64,000 bases of DNA from Martinezella tropici (GTDB taxonomy: Bacteria > Pseudomonadota > Alphaproteobacteria > Rhizobiales > Rhizobiaceae), in assembly GCF_008370325.1 (NCBI RefSeq), contig NZ_VNIP01000006.1, forward strand, positions 248,001 to 312,000, written 5' to 3'. The position numbers and the translations under genes are program-made. This document shows, one piece after another, positions 1 through 7,352 of the stretch; the first letter of the stretch is position 1, and each line of letters opens with the position of its first letter. The notes below the pieces were generated by a model that worked only from the letters and a program-made list of their open reading frames with translations, had not been told where the DNA came from and ran no database searches.

Positions 1-177
1 CGGGCGCAAAGCGATATAGAAGGCGAGGTCCGCAGGGTTCACGCCGATCGTTCCCGCCTTGCCCAGGAATTGGACCAGGCCGAGTTCCGTGCGAACCGGC
101 TCGAGGAGGTCAATCGTGAAGTGTCGCGCCGGCTGGTTACGGCGATGGAAACCATAAGAGCCGTGCTGGACCGCTGA
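1..177 (+). CDS. DUF4164 family protein, C-terminal end only
   Basis: The reading frame is open from base 1 and closes with TGA at 175-177, leaving 58 codons. The peptide is rich in Glu, Arg, Gln and Leu with heptad-like spacing (EVRRVHADRSRLAQELDQAE), as in a coiled coil. A short coiled-coil DUF4164 protein directly before zapA is a familiar rhizobial arrangement, which is the main reason for the family name. The 5' end lies outside the window. Its function is unknown; a link to division through ZapA is inference from adjacency only. Confidence 0.6.
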   Translation, partial: RAQSDIEGEVRRVHADRSRLAQELDQAEFRANRLEEVNREVSRRLVTAMETIRAVLDR

Positions 178-224
178 TCCCTCGGGAGGCAGCCGTCGCA
201 GCGCGGCAGTGATCGGAAAGTCGA

Positions 225-602
225 ATGGCGCAAGTAACGGTAACGATCGACGGCAAAGCCTACCGGATGGCCTGCGAAGAGGGGCAGGAAGACCATCTGA
301 CAGACCTCGCCAATCGCTTCGATCGCTATGTCATGCATTTGAAAAGCCAGTTCGGCGAAATCGGCGATCTCCGGGTGACCGTCATGGCTGGCATCATGAT
401 CATGGACGAAGTGTCGGAATTGACGCGGCGCGTGTCTACGCTGGAGGCCCAATTGGAAACCCTGACCAGCAGCCGGGATACCACCGTGGCGGCCAATGCG
501 CGCGCCGAGGAAACGCTGGCAAGCGTCATCGATGAGGTGACGACGCGTATTCACGGCATTACCGAGAAGCTTCTGGAGCGGCCTGGCGCCGAGCAGGCTT
601 GA
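225..602 (+). CDS. zapA: Cell division protein ZapA
   Basis: This 125-residue protein has the ZapA layout: a small N-terminal globular part (MAQVTVTIDGKAYRMACEEG, then a segment with LANRFDRYV) followed by a long helix from about residue 60 that would form the dimeric coiled coil. ZapA bundles FtsZ protofilaments at the division ring in the cytoplasm. The ATG at 225 is preceded by a GGAAAG element. It lies 47 bp behind the DUF4164 gene and just upstream of 6S RNA, the conserved zapA-ssrS order of proteobacteria. The length is typical for alphaproteobacterial ZapA. Confidence 0.9.
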   Translation: MAQVTVTIDGKAYRMACEEGQEDHLTDLANRFDRYVMHLKSQFGEIGDLRVTVMAGIMIMDEVSELTRRVSTLEAQLETLTSSRDTTVAANARAEETLASVIDEVTTRIHGITEKLLERPGAEQA

Positions 603-610
603 GTTTATTT

Positions 611-795
611 CTGGGGCTGCGCATCGGAGCCCTCTGGTACAAAGCTTCAAAGCTCTTTATATAGTTCAGGCGGTCTGCGCTTCCCGACAGGAACCACAAT
701 CCCTGGGGCCATACTCGATCCAAAGGGAGCTGTCCCTGACTAGGCCCGTGGGCCTGGACACACGGCGCCCACCTACGTTTGTAGGCACCCAGGAT
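611..795 (+). ncRNA. ssrS: 6S RNA (SsrS), regulator of RNA polymerase
   Basis: The stretch directly after zapA has the 6S hallmarks: a 5' arm with CTGGGGCTGCGC, an internal segment with AAGGGAGCTGTCCCTGAC in the region of the central bubble, GC-rich arms GGCCCGTGGGCC, and a 3' end GGCGCCCACCTACGTTTGTAGGC followed by CCCAG that can pair with the 5' CTGGG. 6S RNA mimics an open promoter and sequesters the housekeeping holoenzyme in stationary phase. The exact ends are estimates. Unlike the common order zapA-ssrS-cyclo-ligase, the cyclo-ligase gene here lies about 11.5 kb further on. Confidence 0.82.
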
Positions 796-830
796 CGTAA
801 ACATCCATCGGTCGTCGTGGATCGCTCTCA

Positions 831-867
831 AATTTTCCGGCCTATGGCGAATTTTCCGGCCTATGGC
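831..867. repeat. Two tandem copies of an 18-bp sequence
   Basis: The unit AATTTTCCGGCCTATGGC occurs at 831-848 and again at 850-867, separated by one base (period 19). It lies between the 6S RNA 3' end and the end of the convergent chloride channel gene. No function is evident. Confidence 0.85.
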
Positions 868-921
868 CAAAGAAGGGCGCCGCGCAGTTCTTCCGCCGCG
901 CTGACGCCACTCCTCCTCCCC

Positions 922-2721
922 TTAACTTTTCGACCGCAGATAGGCGCCGCGCTCGAGTTCCGCCCGGTTCGTCGCGCTGCGCAGCCGCAGCAGATCCTTG
1001 CGGGCAATCAGGCCGATGAGGTGGCCGGTCTGCGGCTCGACGACGGGAACGCGTCCCGTATCGGCGTGGATCATGATGTCGGCGACGCGCCCGACGGTGT
1101 CCTCGGCATGCGCGACCGGGAGTGACGTATCGGAGATCACGTCATAGAGCGATTGATCCATGAGGTCCGGCTCGCTCTGCCAGCGCAAGGCGTCGGCGCG
1201 CGAGATCATGCCGACGAAGCGGTCATTCTCTCCGACGACGGGATAGAAGCGATGAGCATCCGGCCGCTCTGTCATCTGCGCCAGCGCTTCCGATACGCGC
1301 ATGGATGCCGGCAGCGTGTCCACCTTGGCGATCATGATATCGCGGGCGCGGGTCAGCTCGAACGGATCAATGCCATATTCGCGGGTGATGTGCTGGCCGC
1401 GACGGGCGATCTTTTCCGTCAGGATTGATCGTTTCAACAGCAGTACGGTGACGGCATAGGCCGCGACCGTTGCCGCAAGCAAAGGCACCAGCGCGCTCGT
1501 ATCTCCGGTCAGTTCGACGGCGAAGAAGGTGCCGGTGAGGGGCGCGCGCATGGTGCCGCCCATCATCGCCGCCATGCCGAGCATCGCCCAGAAGCCGGGA
1601 TCGCCGGGCAGGACAAGGCCGACGAGCCAGCCGAGTGCGCCGCCGAGGATGAGCAGCGGCGCGAGCACGCCGCCCGATGTGCCCGAGGATAGTGCCACCA
1701 GCCAGATACCCGCCTTGACCAGCAGGATCGCCAGCACTGCACTGACGGCGATATGGCTGTGCAAGAGATCGGCGATGATGTCGTAACCGACGCCCAGCGC
1801 GCGCGGCTCGATCAATCCGCCAAGTCCGACGATGAGACCGCCGAGTGCCGGCCACCACATCCAGTGGATCGGTAGCTTTTCGAAGGCATCCTCGATCTTA
1901 TAGAGCAAGGTGGTCAGCAGGCCGGATTGCAGGCCCGAGACGATGCCGAGGCCGGCGGCGAGCACGATGCCCCACCAGGAGAGCGACATATCGAAATGAG
2001 CGGGAAAGAGCGCACCACTGCCGATCAGCAATGGACGCCAGATGGCTGAAACGCAGGCGGCGACCGCGACCGGAATGAAGCTGCGTGGCTTCCATTCGAA
2101 CAGCAGCAATTCGACGGCGAGCATGACGGCCGCGATCGGCGTGCCGAACACTGCCGTCATGCCGGCGGCCGCGCCGGCAACCAGCAGGGTCTTTCTCTCG
2201 GCGGCACTCATGTGAAAGAGCTGCGCAAAGAGCGAACCGATGGCGCCGCCGGTCATGATGATCGGGCCTTCCGCGCCGAAGGGGCCGCCGGAGCCGATCG
2301 AGATCGCCGATGACAGGGGCTTGAGCACCGCCACTTTCGGCGACATACGGCTGCCGCCGATCAGGATCGCCTCGATGGCTTCGGGGATGCCGTGGCCGCG
2401 GATCCTCTCCGAGCCATAGCGCGCCATCAGGCCGATGACGAGGCCGCCGAGAATGGGAGCGGCCACCATCCAGGGCGAGCGCGCCACCGTGGTGAAGAAG
2501 AGCGGCTCGGTGCTGATCTTGAACAGCCAGACGGCGTTGCTGACGAGCGCAATGAGATTGATGAGCACCCAGGCCGCGAATGCGCCGCCGGTGCCGACGA
2601 CGAGTGCCATGGCAATCAGCACCAGGACGCGCTTGTCCGTGGTGAAATCGCCATTGTCCTTGCGCGAGGCGCCGGCGGAAAAATCGTGACTGTGGCTTTG
2701 TGAGGTGGGTATGTCCTGCAT
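922..2721 (-). CDS. CLC-family chloride channel/antiporter with C-terminal CBS pair
   Basis: This 599-residue inner-membrane protein consists of about ten to twelve hydrophobic helices up to residue ~440, then a soluble tail of about 140 residues with two CBS repeats (starting near RDIMIAKVDTLP and again before TGRVPVVEP). CLC selectivity motifs are visible: GHGIP, GSGGPFGAEGP (which carries the gating glutamate) and GTSGGVLAP. CLC proteins move chloride, either passively or in exchange for protons; CBS pairs usually bind adenine nucleotides and gate the pore. It is divergent from the MarR gene, with a palindrome between them. Channel or exchanger activity, and the exact anion, cannot be told from reading. 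Confidence 0.9.
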   Translation of the reverse strand: MQDIPTSQSHSHDFSAGASRKDNGDFTTDKRVLVLIAMALVVGTGGAFAAWVLINLIALVSNAVWLFKISTEPLFFTTVARSPWMVAAPILGGLVIGLMARYGSERIRGHGIPEAIEAILIGGSRMSPKVAVLKPLSSAISIGSGGPFGAEGPIIMTGGAIGSLFAQLFHMSAAERKTLLVAGAAAGMTAVFGTPIAAVMLAVELLLFEWKPRSFIPVAVAACVSAIWRPLLIGSGALFPAHFDMSLSWWGIVLAAGLGIVSGLQSGLLTTLLYKIEDAFEKLPIHWMWWPALGGLIVGLGGLIEPRALGVGYDIIADLLHSHIAVSAVLAILLVKAGIWLVALSSGTSGGVLAPLLILGGALGWLVGLVLPGDPGFWAMLGMAAMMGGTMRAPLTGTFFAVELTGDTSALVPLLAATVAAYAVTVLLLKRSILTEKIARRGQHITREYGIDPFELTRARDIMIAKVDTLPASMRVSEALAQMTERPDAHRFYPVVGENDRFVGMISRADALRWQSEPDLMDQSLYDVISDTSLPVAHAEDTVGRVADIMIHADTGRVPVVEPQTGHLIGLIARKDLLRLRSATNRAELERGAYLRSKS

Positions 2722-2786
2722 GGGGGGCCTTCTGTGCTAAGCGCGCGCGGCCGTCCTTCAGCCGCTTCCCGCTTCGAGATGGCAAA

Positions 2787-2805
2787 TATATCGTAATGCG
2801 ATATA
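2787..2805. promoter_or_regulatory. Candidate operator palindrome between CLC and MarR genes
   Basis: A perfect 7-bp inverted repeat, TATATCG-taatg-CGATATA, lies in the 228-bp divergent intergenic region, 66 bp upstream of the CLC start and about 145 bp upstream of the MarR start. Its size and AT-rich arms are typical of MarR-family operators. Binding by the adjacent MarR protein is inference. Confidence 0.5.
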
Positions 2806-2949
2806 AATCAACCAAAGCGCATCGCGATCTGCAAGATTCGTTTTCGGCACTATAGTTCCTTGATCTGGAGCACTGCGTTGCCGCAAAACCGCTGAAGATT
2901 TCGCGTGACATGATTTGGGACCGCGAACGGCGGCGATAAGGACGATTTG

Positions 2950-3387
2950 ATGGTGCGACGTTTGGATGAAGCTCTTTCGCAGGCGGATTACGAGGCGCTG
3001 GCGACGCTGCGCCATACCCTGCGCAAATTCATGGATTTCAGCACCTCGGCCGCCCATGAGGCCGGTCTGCCGCCGCAGCAGCATCAGGCGCTGCTTGCCA
3101 TCAAAGGTAACGCCGCCGGCGAGGCGATGACGATCGGCATGTTGGCGGAAAAGCTGCTGATTGCCCCCCATACGGCGACGGAACTTGTGGGGCGGCTGAT
3201 CGACGGCGGCTATGTCACTCGCCATCCAGATCCCTTGGACAAGCGTCGCCAGACCCTGCAATTGACGGAGAAGTCTGAGGAGGTTCTTCAGCGGCTCAGC
3301 TCGATCCATCTGGTCGAAATCCGCGAGATGGCGCCGAGGCTGATCGAAATCCTCATGCAGCTTCAGGCAGATGTCCGTAGTGGCTGA
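2950..3387 (+). CDS. MarR-family transcriptional regulator
   Basis: The 145-residue product carries a winged helix-turn-helix of MarR type: the recognition region near residues 55-95 (MLAEKLLIAPHTATELVGRLIDGG) is followed by the wing HPDPLDKRRQTLQLTEK, which contains the usual D-x-R-R. The flanking helices would form the dimer. MarR proteins are usually ligand-responsive repressors of a neighbouring gene. The ATG at 2950 was chosen over an adjoining upstream TTG. It is divergent from the CLC gene; the effector is unknown. Confidence 0.88.
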   Translation: MVRRLDEALSQADYEALATLRHTLRKFMDFSTSAAHEAGLPPQQHQALLAIKGNAAGEAMTIGMLAEKLLIAPHTATELVGRLIDGGYVTRHPDPLDKRRQTLQLTEKSEEVLQRLSSIHLVEIREMAPRLIEILMQLQADVRSG

Positions 3388-3427
3388 AGGCGCCATGGCC
3401 GGTGTTGGCCGGCCGTGGCGCTGAAGA

Positions 3428-4144
3428 TCATAGACCGAGGCGGATGCCGCCGTCGCAGATCAGCGTATGACCGCTGGTAAAGCCGTTGCCGATCAGGAAG
3501 GCGATGGCTTCGGCGATCTCCCGTGGGTTGCCGACGCGGCCAACCGGTGTGCGCGCTGCGAAACCGGCAAAGGTCGGTTCTTTCTGCTCCGCCGACAGGA
3601 AATCCCACCAGGGCGTATCGACGACGCCCGGGGAAACGCAGTTCACCCGGATGGGCTTGAGTTCGACGGCGAGGATCGGCGCCAAAGCGGCGATGGCGGC
3701 ATTGATGGCTCCGAGCCCTGCTGTTCCGGGCATGGCGGCCTGCGCCGAGACGGCGGAGACGAAGGTGATGCTGCCCTGTTTCGAAAGATGGGGAAGGCAG
3801 GCCTGCGCACAGGCGAAATGCGCCAAAGTCTTCTGCTCGAAACCTTTTCTGACATCGGCAAGATCGACGGTGGCGAAGGGACCAGCCCCGTTTCCACCGC
3901 CCAATGCCAGGACGAGATGATCCAGCGGTCCGATCGCCTGGAAGGTTTCGACAAGGCCGGCAAAGTCGGCCGCATCCACGACGGTGGCGGTGACATCGTC
4001 ATTCAGGCTTCGCGCGGCTGCCTGAAGTTTCTCCGCATCGCGACCGGTGATCGTGACCCGATATCCTTTTTCGAGAAGGTGGGCGGCGGTCGCAAGGCCG
4101 ATGCCGGAGGAACCACCGACAATAACTGCGTGTTGAGACGACAT
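3428..4144 (-). CDS. SDR-family protein lacking the YxxxK catalytic pair
   Basis: This 238-residue Rossmann-fold protein has the SDR cofactor motif GGSSGIG (residues 10-16) and a clear SDR tail (LAVELKPIRVNCVSPG). The usual Ser-rich strand (ITFVSAVSAQ) is present, but where SDR enzymes carry Tyr-x-x-x-Lys the sequence reads L144-G-A-I-N148. A classical dehydrogenase mechanism is therefore doubtful. Some SDR subfamilies with the LGAINAA-type segment exist, so the change may be ancestral rather than decay. It is convergent with the MarR gene and about 45 bp downstream of a second SDR gene read in the same direction. Confidence 0.85.
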   Translation of the reverse strand: MSSQHAVIVGGSSGIGLATAAHLLEKGYRVTITGRDAEKLQAAARSLNDDVTATVVDAADFAGLVETFQAIGPLDHLVLALGGGNGAGPFATVDLADVRKGFEQKTLAHFACAQACLPHLSKQGSITFVSAVSAQAAMPGTAGLGAINAAIAALAPILAVELKPIRVNCVSPGVVDTPWWDFLSAEQKEPTFAGFAARTPVGRVGNPREIAEAIAFLIGNGFTSGHTLICDGGIRLGL

Positions 4145-4189
4145 GGGTTGTCTCCTTTCTGGGCGAGGAAGTTGTGGGAAGGCTATCGC

Positions 4190-5005
4190 TCAGGCGAGGC
4201 GGGTAAGGCTTTGGCTGAGTGTTCGCAGGTTCTGTCGCGCGGTTGGGTCATAGGCCTGGGCAATGGCGCGGGATGGGCGCAGCCCGTCGTAATAAAGGCC
4301 CGTACGGCCTTCCAAGGCGCTGCCGACAGCCAGATTGAGGATGGCATCGGCGCCCTGATCGACGGAACTCAGCGGTGCGACACCTGCCTGGCGCACCATG
4401 GTGGTGTCCATATAGGTTGCTGGGTGCAGGCAGTTGACCGTTACGCCGGCGCCGGCAAGCTCCTCGGCAAGATCAAAGGTGAAGATGATCTGCGCCAGCT
4501 TGCTCTGGCAATAGGCGCGCACGCCGCTGTAGCCGCGGGTCAGCATGACATCGGAGAAATCGATGGCCTGTTGACCGACCGAGGAAACATTGACGATGCG
4601 GGCGGGAGCGCTCGCCTTCAAGAGCGGCAGGAGCCGGCGCGTCAGCAGAAAGCCGGCGAGATAGTTTACCGCAAAGCGTAGTTCATGTCCGTCGCGGCTC
4701 TCCTGGCGTCCGCCGCCGCCACTGGTGCCAATGCCGGCATTGTTGATCAGGACGTCAAGCCGCTCGTGGTCGCGTTCGACGGCATCGGCAAGTGCACGGA
4801 CCTCGTCCAGCGCGGAGAAGTCAGCGAGATGGATGGCTGCATTGCCGCCTTTATCACGAATGCCGGAAACCACCTCTTCAGCCCGCGCCGGGTTGCGGCC
4901 GTGGACCAGTACCTTGGCACCCATCTCCGCCAGTCTTTCGGCAACCCGCCGGCCGACGCCATCGGTCGAGCCCGTGATCAGGATCGTCTTACCGCTCATG
5001 TCCAT
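4190..5005 (-). CDS. Short-chain dehydrogenase/reductase
   Basis: A 271-residue classical SDR: cofactor motif GSTDGVG near the N-terminus (LITGSTDGVGRRVAERL), NNAG motif (LINNAGIGTSG), catalytic Ser in IVNVSSVGQQ and catalytic YCQSK. The region VMLTRGYSGVRAY before the active site is typical of the retinol-dehydrogenase-like subgroup of oxidoreductases. The frame is open further upstream, but the ATG at 5005 (MDMSGKTIL) follows a GGAGG at an ideal distance. It is transcribed divergently from the XRE regulator, which may control it. The substrate is unknown. Confidence 0.87.
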   Translation of the reverse strand: MDMSGKTILITGSTDGVGRRVAERLAEMGAKVLVHGRNPARAEEVVSGIRDKGGNAAIHLADFSALDEVRALADAVERDHERLDVLINNAGIGTSGGGGRQESRDGHELRFAVNYLAGFLLTRRLLPLLKASAPARIVNVSSVGQQAIDFSDVMLTRGYSGVRAYCQSKLAQIIFTFDLAEELAGAGVTVNCLHPATYMDTTMVRQAGVAPLSSVDQGADAILNLAVGSALEGRTGLYYDGLRPSRAIAQAYDPTARQNLRTLSQSLTRLA

Positions 5006-5105
5006 CGCAACAGCCTCCATGTAGCTTGCATCCGATATTTGGCAGGTTCCGGAGGCAACAAACAGTTCCGACTTTATCCTAGTATTAATCCTGCTATGAT
5101 AAGCG

Positions 5106-5969
5106 ATGACCATCAATCAGAACCAGACCATTCTCGAGGCCCGGCGTCGCGAATTCGCCGCCTTCCTGCGCTCTCGCCGAGAAAAATTGACCCCGGCAAG
5201 CGTCGGGCTTCCGGTAGGGTTTCGGCGCCGTACGCCGGGGCTCAGGCGCGAGGAGGTGGCGTTGCTCGCCGGCGTCGGCACCACCTGGTACACATGGCTG
5301 GAACAAGGCCGGGACGTGCGCGCCTCAGCGGAGGTTCTTTCGGCGCTGGCCGATGCCCTGCGTCTCGATCCGGCCGAGCGGCGGCATCTCTTTACCCTCA
5401 GCGATCGGCCGTCGGCGGAGGTTCCCTCGCGCGGACCCGAGGATGTGCCGGACGCGTTGCTACACATGCTTGCGAGCCTTAAAGGCCAGCCCGCCTACGT
5501 TCTCGGCCGGCGCTGGGATGTACTGGCCTGGAACGCGGCGGCCGTCGCGATATTCGGCGATTACAGCCGGCTGCAGGGCGATGCGCGCAACAGCATCCAT
5601 CGGGTCTTCACCGATCCTGCCCATCGGCAGCTATTGGTCGATTGGGAGATAGTGGCGGCGAATTCGCTGGCGATGTTTCGTGCCGACAGTGCCCGCTACG
5701 CCGGCGATCCGGATTTCGAGCGGCTGATCACCACCTTGACGCAGGCAAGTCCGGAATTTCGGGCATGGTGGCCGAGACAAGACGTGTTGCGGCCGCTGAC
5801 CGGTCACAAGCGCCTGCGCCATCCCGAAGGCGGCCTTATGACATTCGAATATACCGCGCTCGCCGTCATGGATCGGGCCGATATGAAGCTGGTGGTCTAT
5901 ACCCCGCTCGACGAGGATGGATCGAGCGACAGACTGGAGCGGCTATTGAGCCGAGTTGGCGCGGCATAA
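5106..5969 (+). CDS. XRE-family regulator with MmyB-like ligand-binding domain
   Basis: The 287-residue protein has an N-terminal helix-turn-helix (residues ~35-85; RREEVALLAGVGTTWYTWLEQGRD) and a long C-terminal domain of MmyB type, a PAS-like domain (for example RRWDVLAWNAAAVAIFGDY and PEGGLMTFEYTALAV). Such regulators in actinobacteria and proteobacteria commonly sit divergent to an SDR gene and control it. That is the arrangement here, with only 100 bp between the two start codons. The ligand is unknown. Confidence 0.88.
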   Translation: MTINQNQTILEARRREFAAFLRSRREKLTPASVGLPVGFRRRTPGLRREEVALLAGVGTTWYTWLEQGRDVRASAEVLSALADALRLDPAERRHLFTLSDRPSAEVPSRGPEDVPDALLHMLASLKGQPAYVLGRRWDVLAWNAAAVAIFGDYSRLQGDARNSIHRVFTDPAHRQLLVDWEIVAANSLAMFRADSARYAGDPDFERLITTLTQASPEFRAWWPRQDVLRPLTGHKRLRHPEGGLMTFEYTALAVMDRADMKLVVYTPLDEDGSSDRLERLLSRVGAA

Positions 5970-6007
5970 CCTCCCGGCTTCCATCGACCGCAGCCATACT
6001 TCGCTTT

Positions 6008-6331
6008 TCAGCCTTCCAAATCGCTTTTCAGCCGATCGAGGATAGTGAGCGCGTGGCCGGCATAAGCGCTGATCCAGCGATCGTGGATCTGCTTGATCGG
6101 CAGACTGTTCAGATGGTTCCAGCGCTCGCGCCCGTCCTTTTTCGCGATCACGAGGTCTGCTTCCTCCAGCACTTTCAGATGCTGCATGACAGTGCAGCGG
6201 TCCATATCCGCGAAGGCCTCGCAGAGCATGCCTGTCGTTCGCGGCGCATCCTTGAGCATATCCAGAATTTCGCGCCGGCGACGATGGGCGAGTGCCTTGA
6301 AGATGAGATCGCTATCCGATTCGTTTAACAT
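6008..6331 (-). CDS. ArsR-family winged-helix regulator
   Basis: A 107-residue single-domain protein with an ArsR-type winged helix: LIFKALAHRRRREILDMLKD, then the recognition helix DRCTVMQHLKVLEEADLV and the wing KKDGRERWNHLN. No CxC metal site is present, so it is not an arsenic or metal sensor of the classical kind. ArsR regulators divergent from AHSA1 (activator of Hsp90 ATPase homologue) domain genes are a common pairing. Its start codon lies inside an inverted repeat that could be its own operator, implying autorepression. Confidence 0.88.
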   Translation of the reverse strand: MLNESDSDLIFKALAHRRRREILDMLKDAPRTTGMLCEAFADMDRCTVMQHLKVLEEADLVIAKKDGRERWNHLNSLPIKQIHDRWISAYAGHALTILDRLKSDLEG

Positions 6332-6348
6332 GTTATGTTTTTATAACA
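6331..6348. promoter_or_regulatory. Candidate ArsR operator overlapping the arsR start codon
   Basis: The inverted repeat TGTTAT-gttttt-ATAACA lies between the ArsR gene and the divergent AHSA1 gene and overlaps the first base of the ArsR start codon. This size is typical for ArsR-dimer sites. Binding is inferred. Confidence 0.5.
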
Positions 6349-6404
6349 TAATGGGAGCAATCGCAATGGAGCGATCACGACAGACGAACAATGGAGGAGA
6401 TGCC

Positions 6405-6887
6405 ATGACATTGAATGTTCGGATTTCAGGACGGATCGGCCGCAAGGTCGGTGAAGTCTTCGATGCGGTCGTCAACCCGAAGAAGCTTTCGAGCTATTTC
6501 ACCACCGTCGGCGGCGCCAGCGCACTACTGGTCGCGGGGACCACCGTCATCTGGTGGAAAAACGCGCCTGTCGAAGTCAATGAAGTGGAGGAGAACAAGC
6601 GCATCGTCTTTCACTGGGAAGGCGGCACCGGTGAGGATGGCGTTCGCTACAGGACGAAGGTCGAGATGACGTTCGATGCCCTGGACGATGGTGGCACGCT
6701 TGTCGTCATCGAAGAATCCGGCTGGCGTGACGACGAAGCCGGACGTCGCGGCACCTATCTGAATTGCGAGGGCTGGACGCAAATGCTTTGCTGCATGAAG
6801 GCCTTCGTCGAATATGGCATCAACCTGCGCGAAGGCTTCTTCCTGAGCGAAATGCGCGGCGAGCCGGCGGACGCGCCGGATCGTTGA
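6405..6887 (+). CDS. SRPBCC/AHSA1 domain protein
   Basis: A 160-residue START-like protein. It begins with the characteristic IGRKVGEVFDAVVNPKKLSSYF, followed by strands KRIVFHWEG and VEMTFDALDDGGTLVVIEESG and a long C-terminal helix with CEGWTQMLCCMKAFVEYG. The fold encloses a hydrophobic pocket and can bind lipids or aromatic ligands. The ATG at 6405 is preceded by GGAGGAG at the proper distance. It is divergent from the ArsR gene, which probably controls it. The biochemical role is not known. Confidence 0.85.
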   Translation: MTLNVRISGRIGRKVGEVFDAVVNPKKLSSYFTTVGGASALLVAGTTVIWWKNAPVEVNEVEENKRIVFHWEGGTGEDGVRYRTKVEMTFDALDDGGTLVVIEESGWRDDEAGRRGTYLNCEGWTQMLCCMKAFVEYGINLREGFFLSEMRGEPADAPDR

Positions 6888-7352
6888 AGAAAGTCCGACA
6901 CCGACAAAACATGCTTCCGGCTTGCCCGCACCAATCCGTGCCGGCGGCCGGTTTCATTTTTGCCTTGCTGATGTCGCGTGACAGGAATCTTGCCGAATGC
7001 CCCGCCTCGGACGGTCTGCCGGATGCAGAGCAATGCCCGACCATAGGGCGACCCAGCAGATGACCGCGTCGCAGATTCCTGATAGGGAGCAACAGCGGGG
7101 AGGGGAAGATCACTTTTGTGTGTGGATAAGCTCCAAAAGCCGGGTGAATGACAAAATCCTTTAAATAATAACAGATTCATTGGTGGTGGAACGGGGCCTG
7201 CGCCAAAATTGCCTAAATTCAGAAGGATGGGAGCGCGCGTCACAACGGGCCTGTCGAAAGAAGTGTATGCGGCAACACGAAGACACATCGTCGGTGTTAC
7301 TGGACATTCCCAACAATCGGGACCGGCAAAGGTCACTATAAACAGGTAGAGC
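6888..7352. other. Intergenic region upstream of lpiA
   Basis: This 465-bp stretch has no convincing coding frame on either strand. The last 250 bp become AT-richer (around TTTAAATAATAACAG at about 7161-7175) and probably contain the lpiA-acvB promoter. In R. tropici lpiA is acid-inducible, so response-regulator sites might be expected here, but none could be recognised by eye. Confidence 0.6.
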
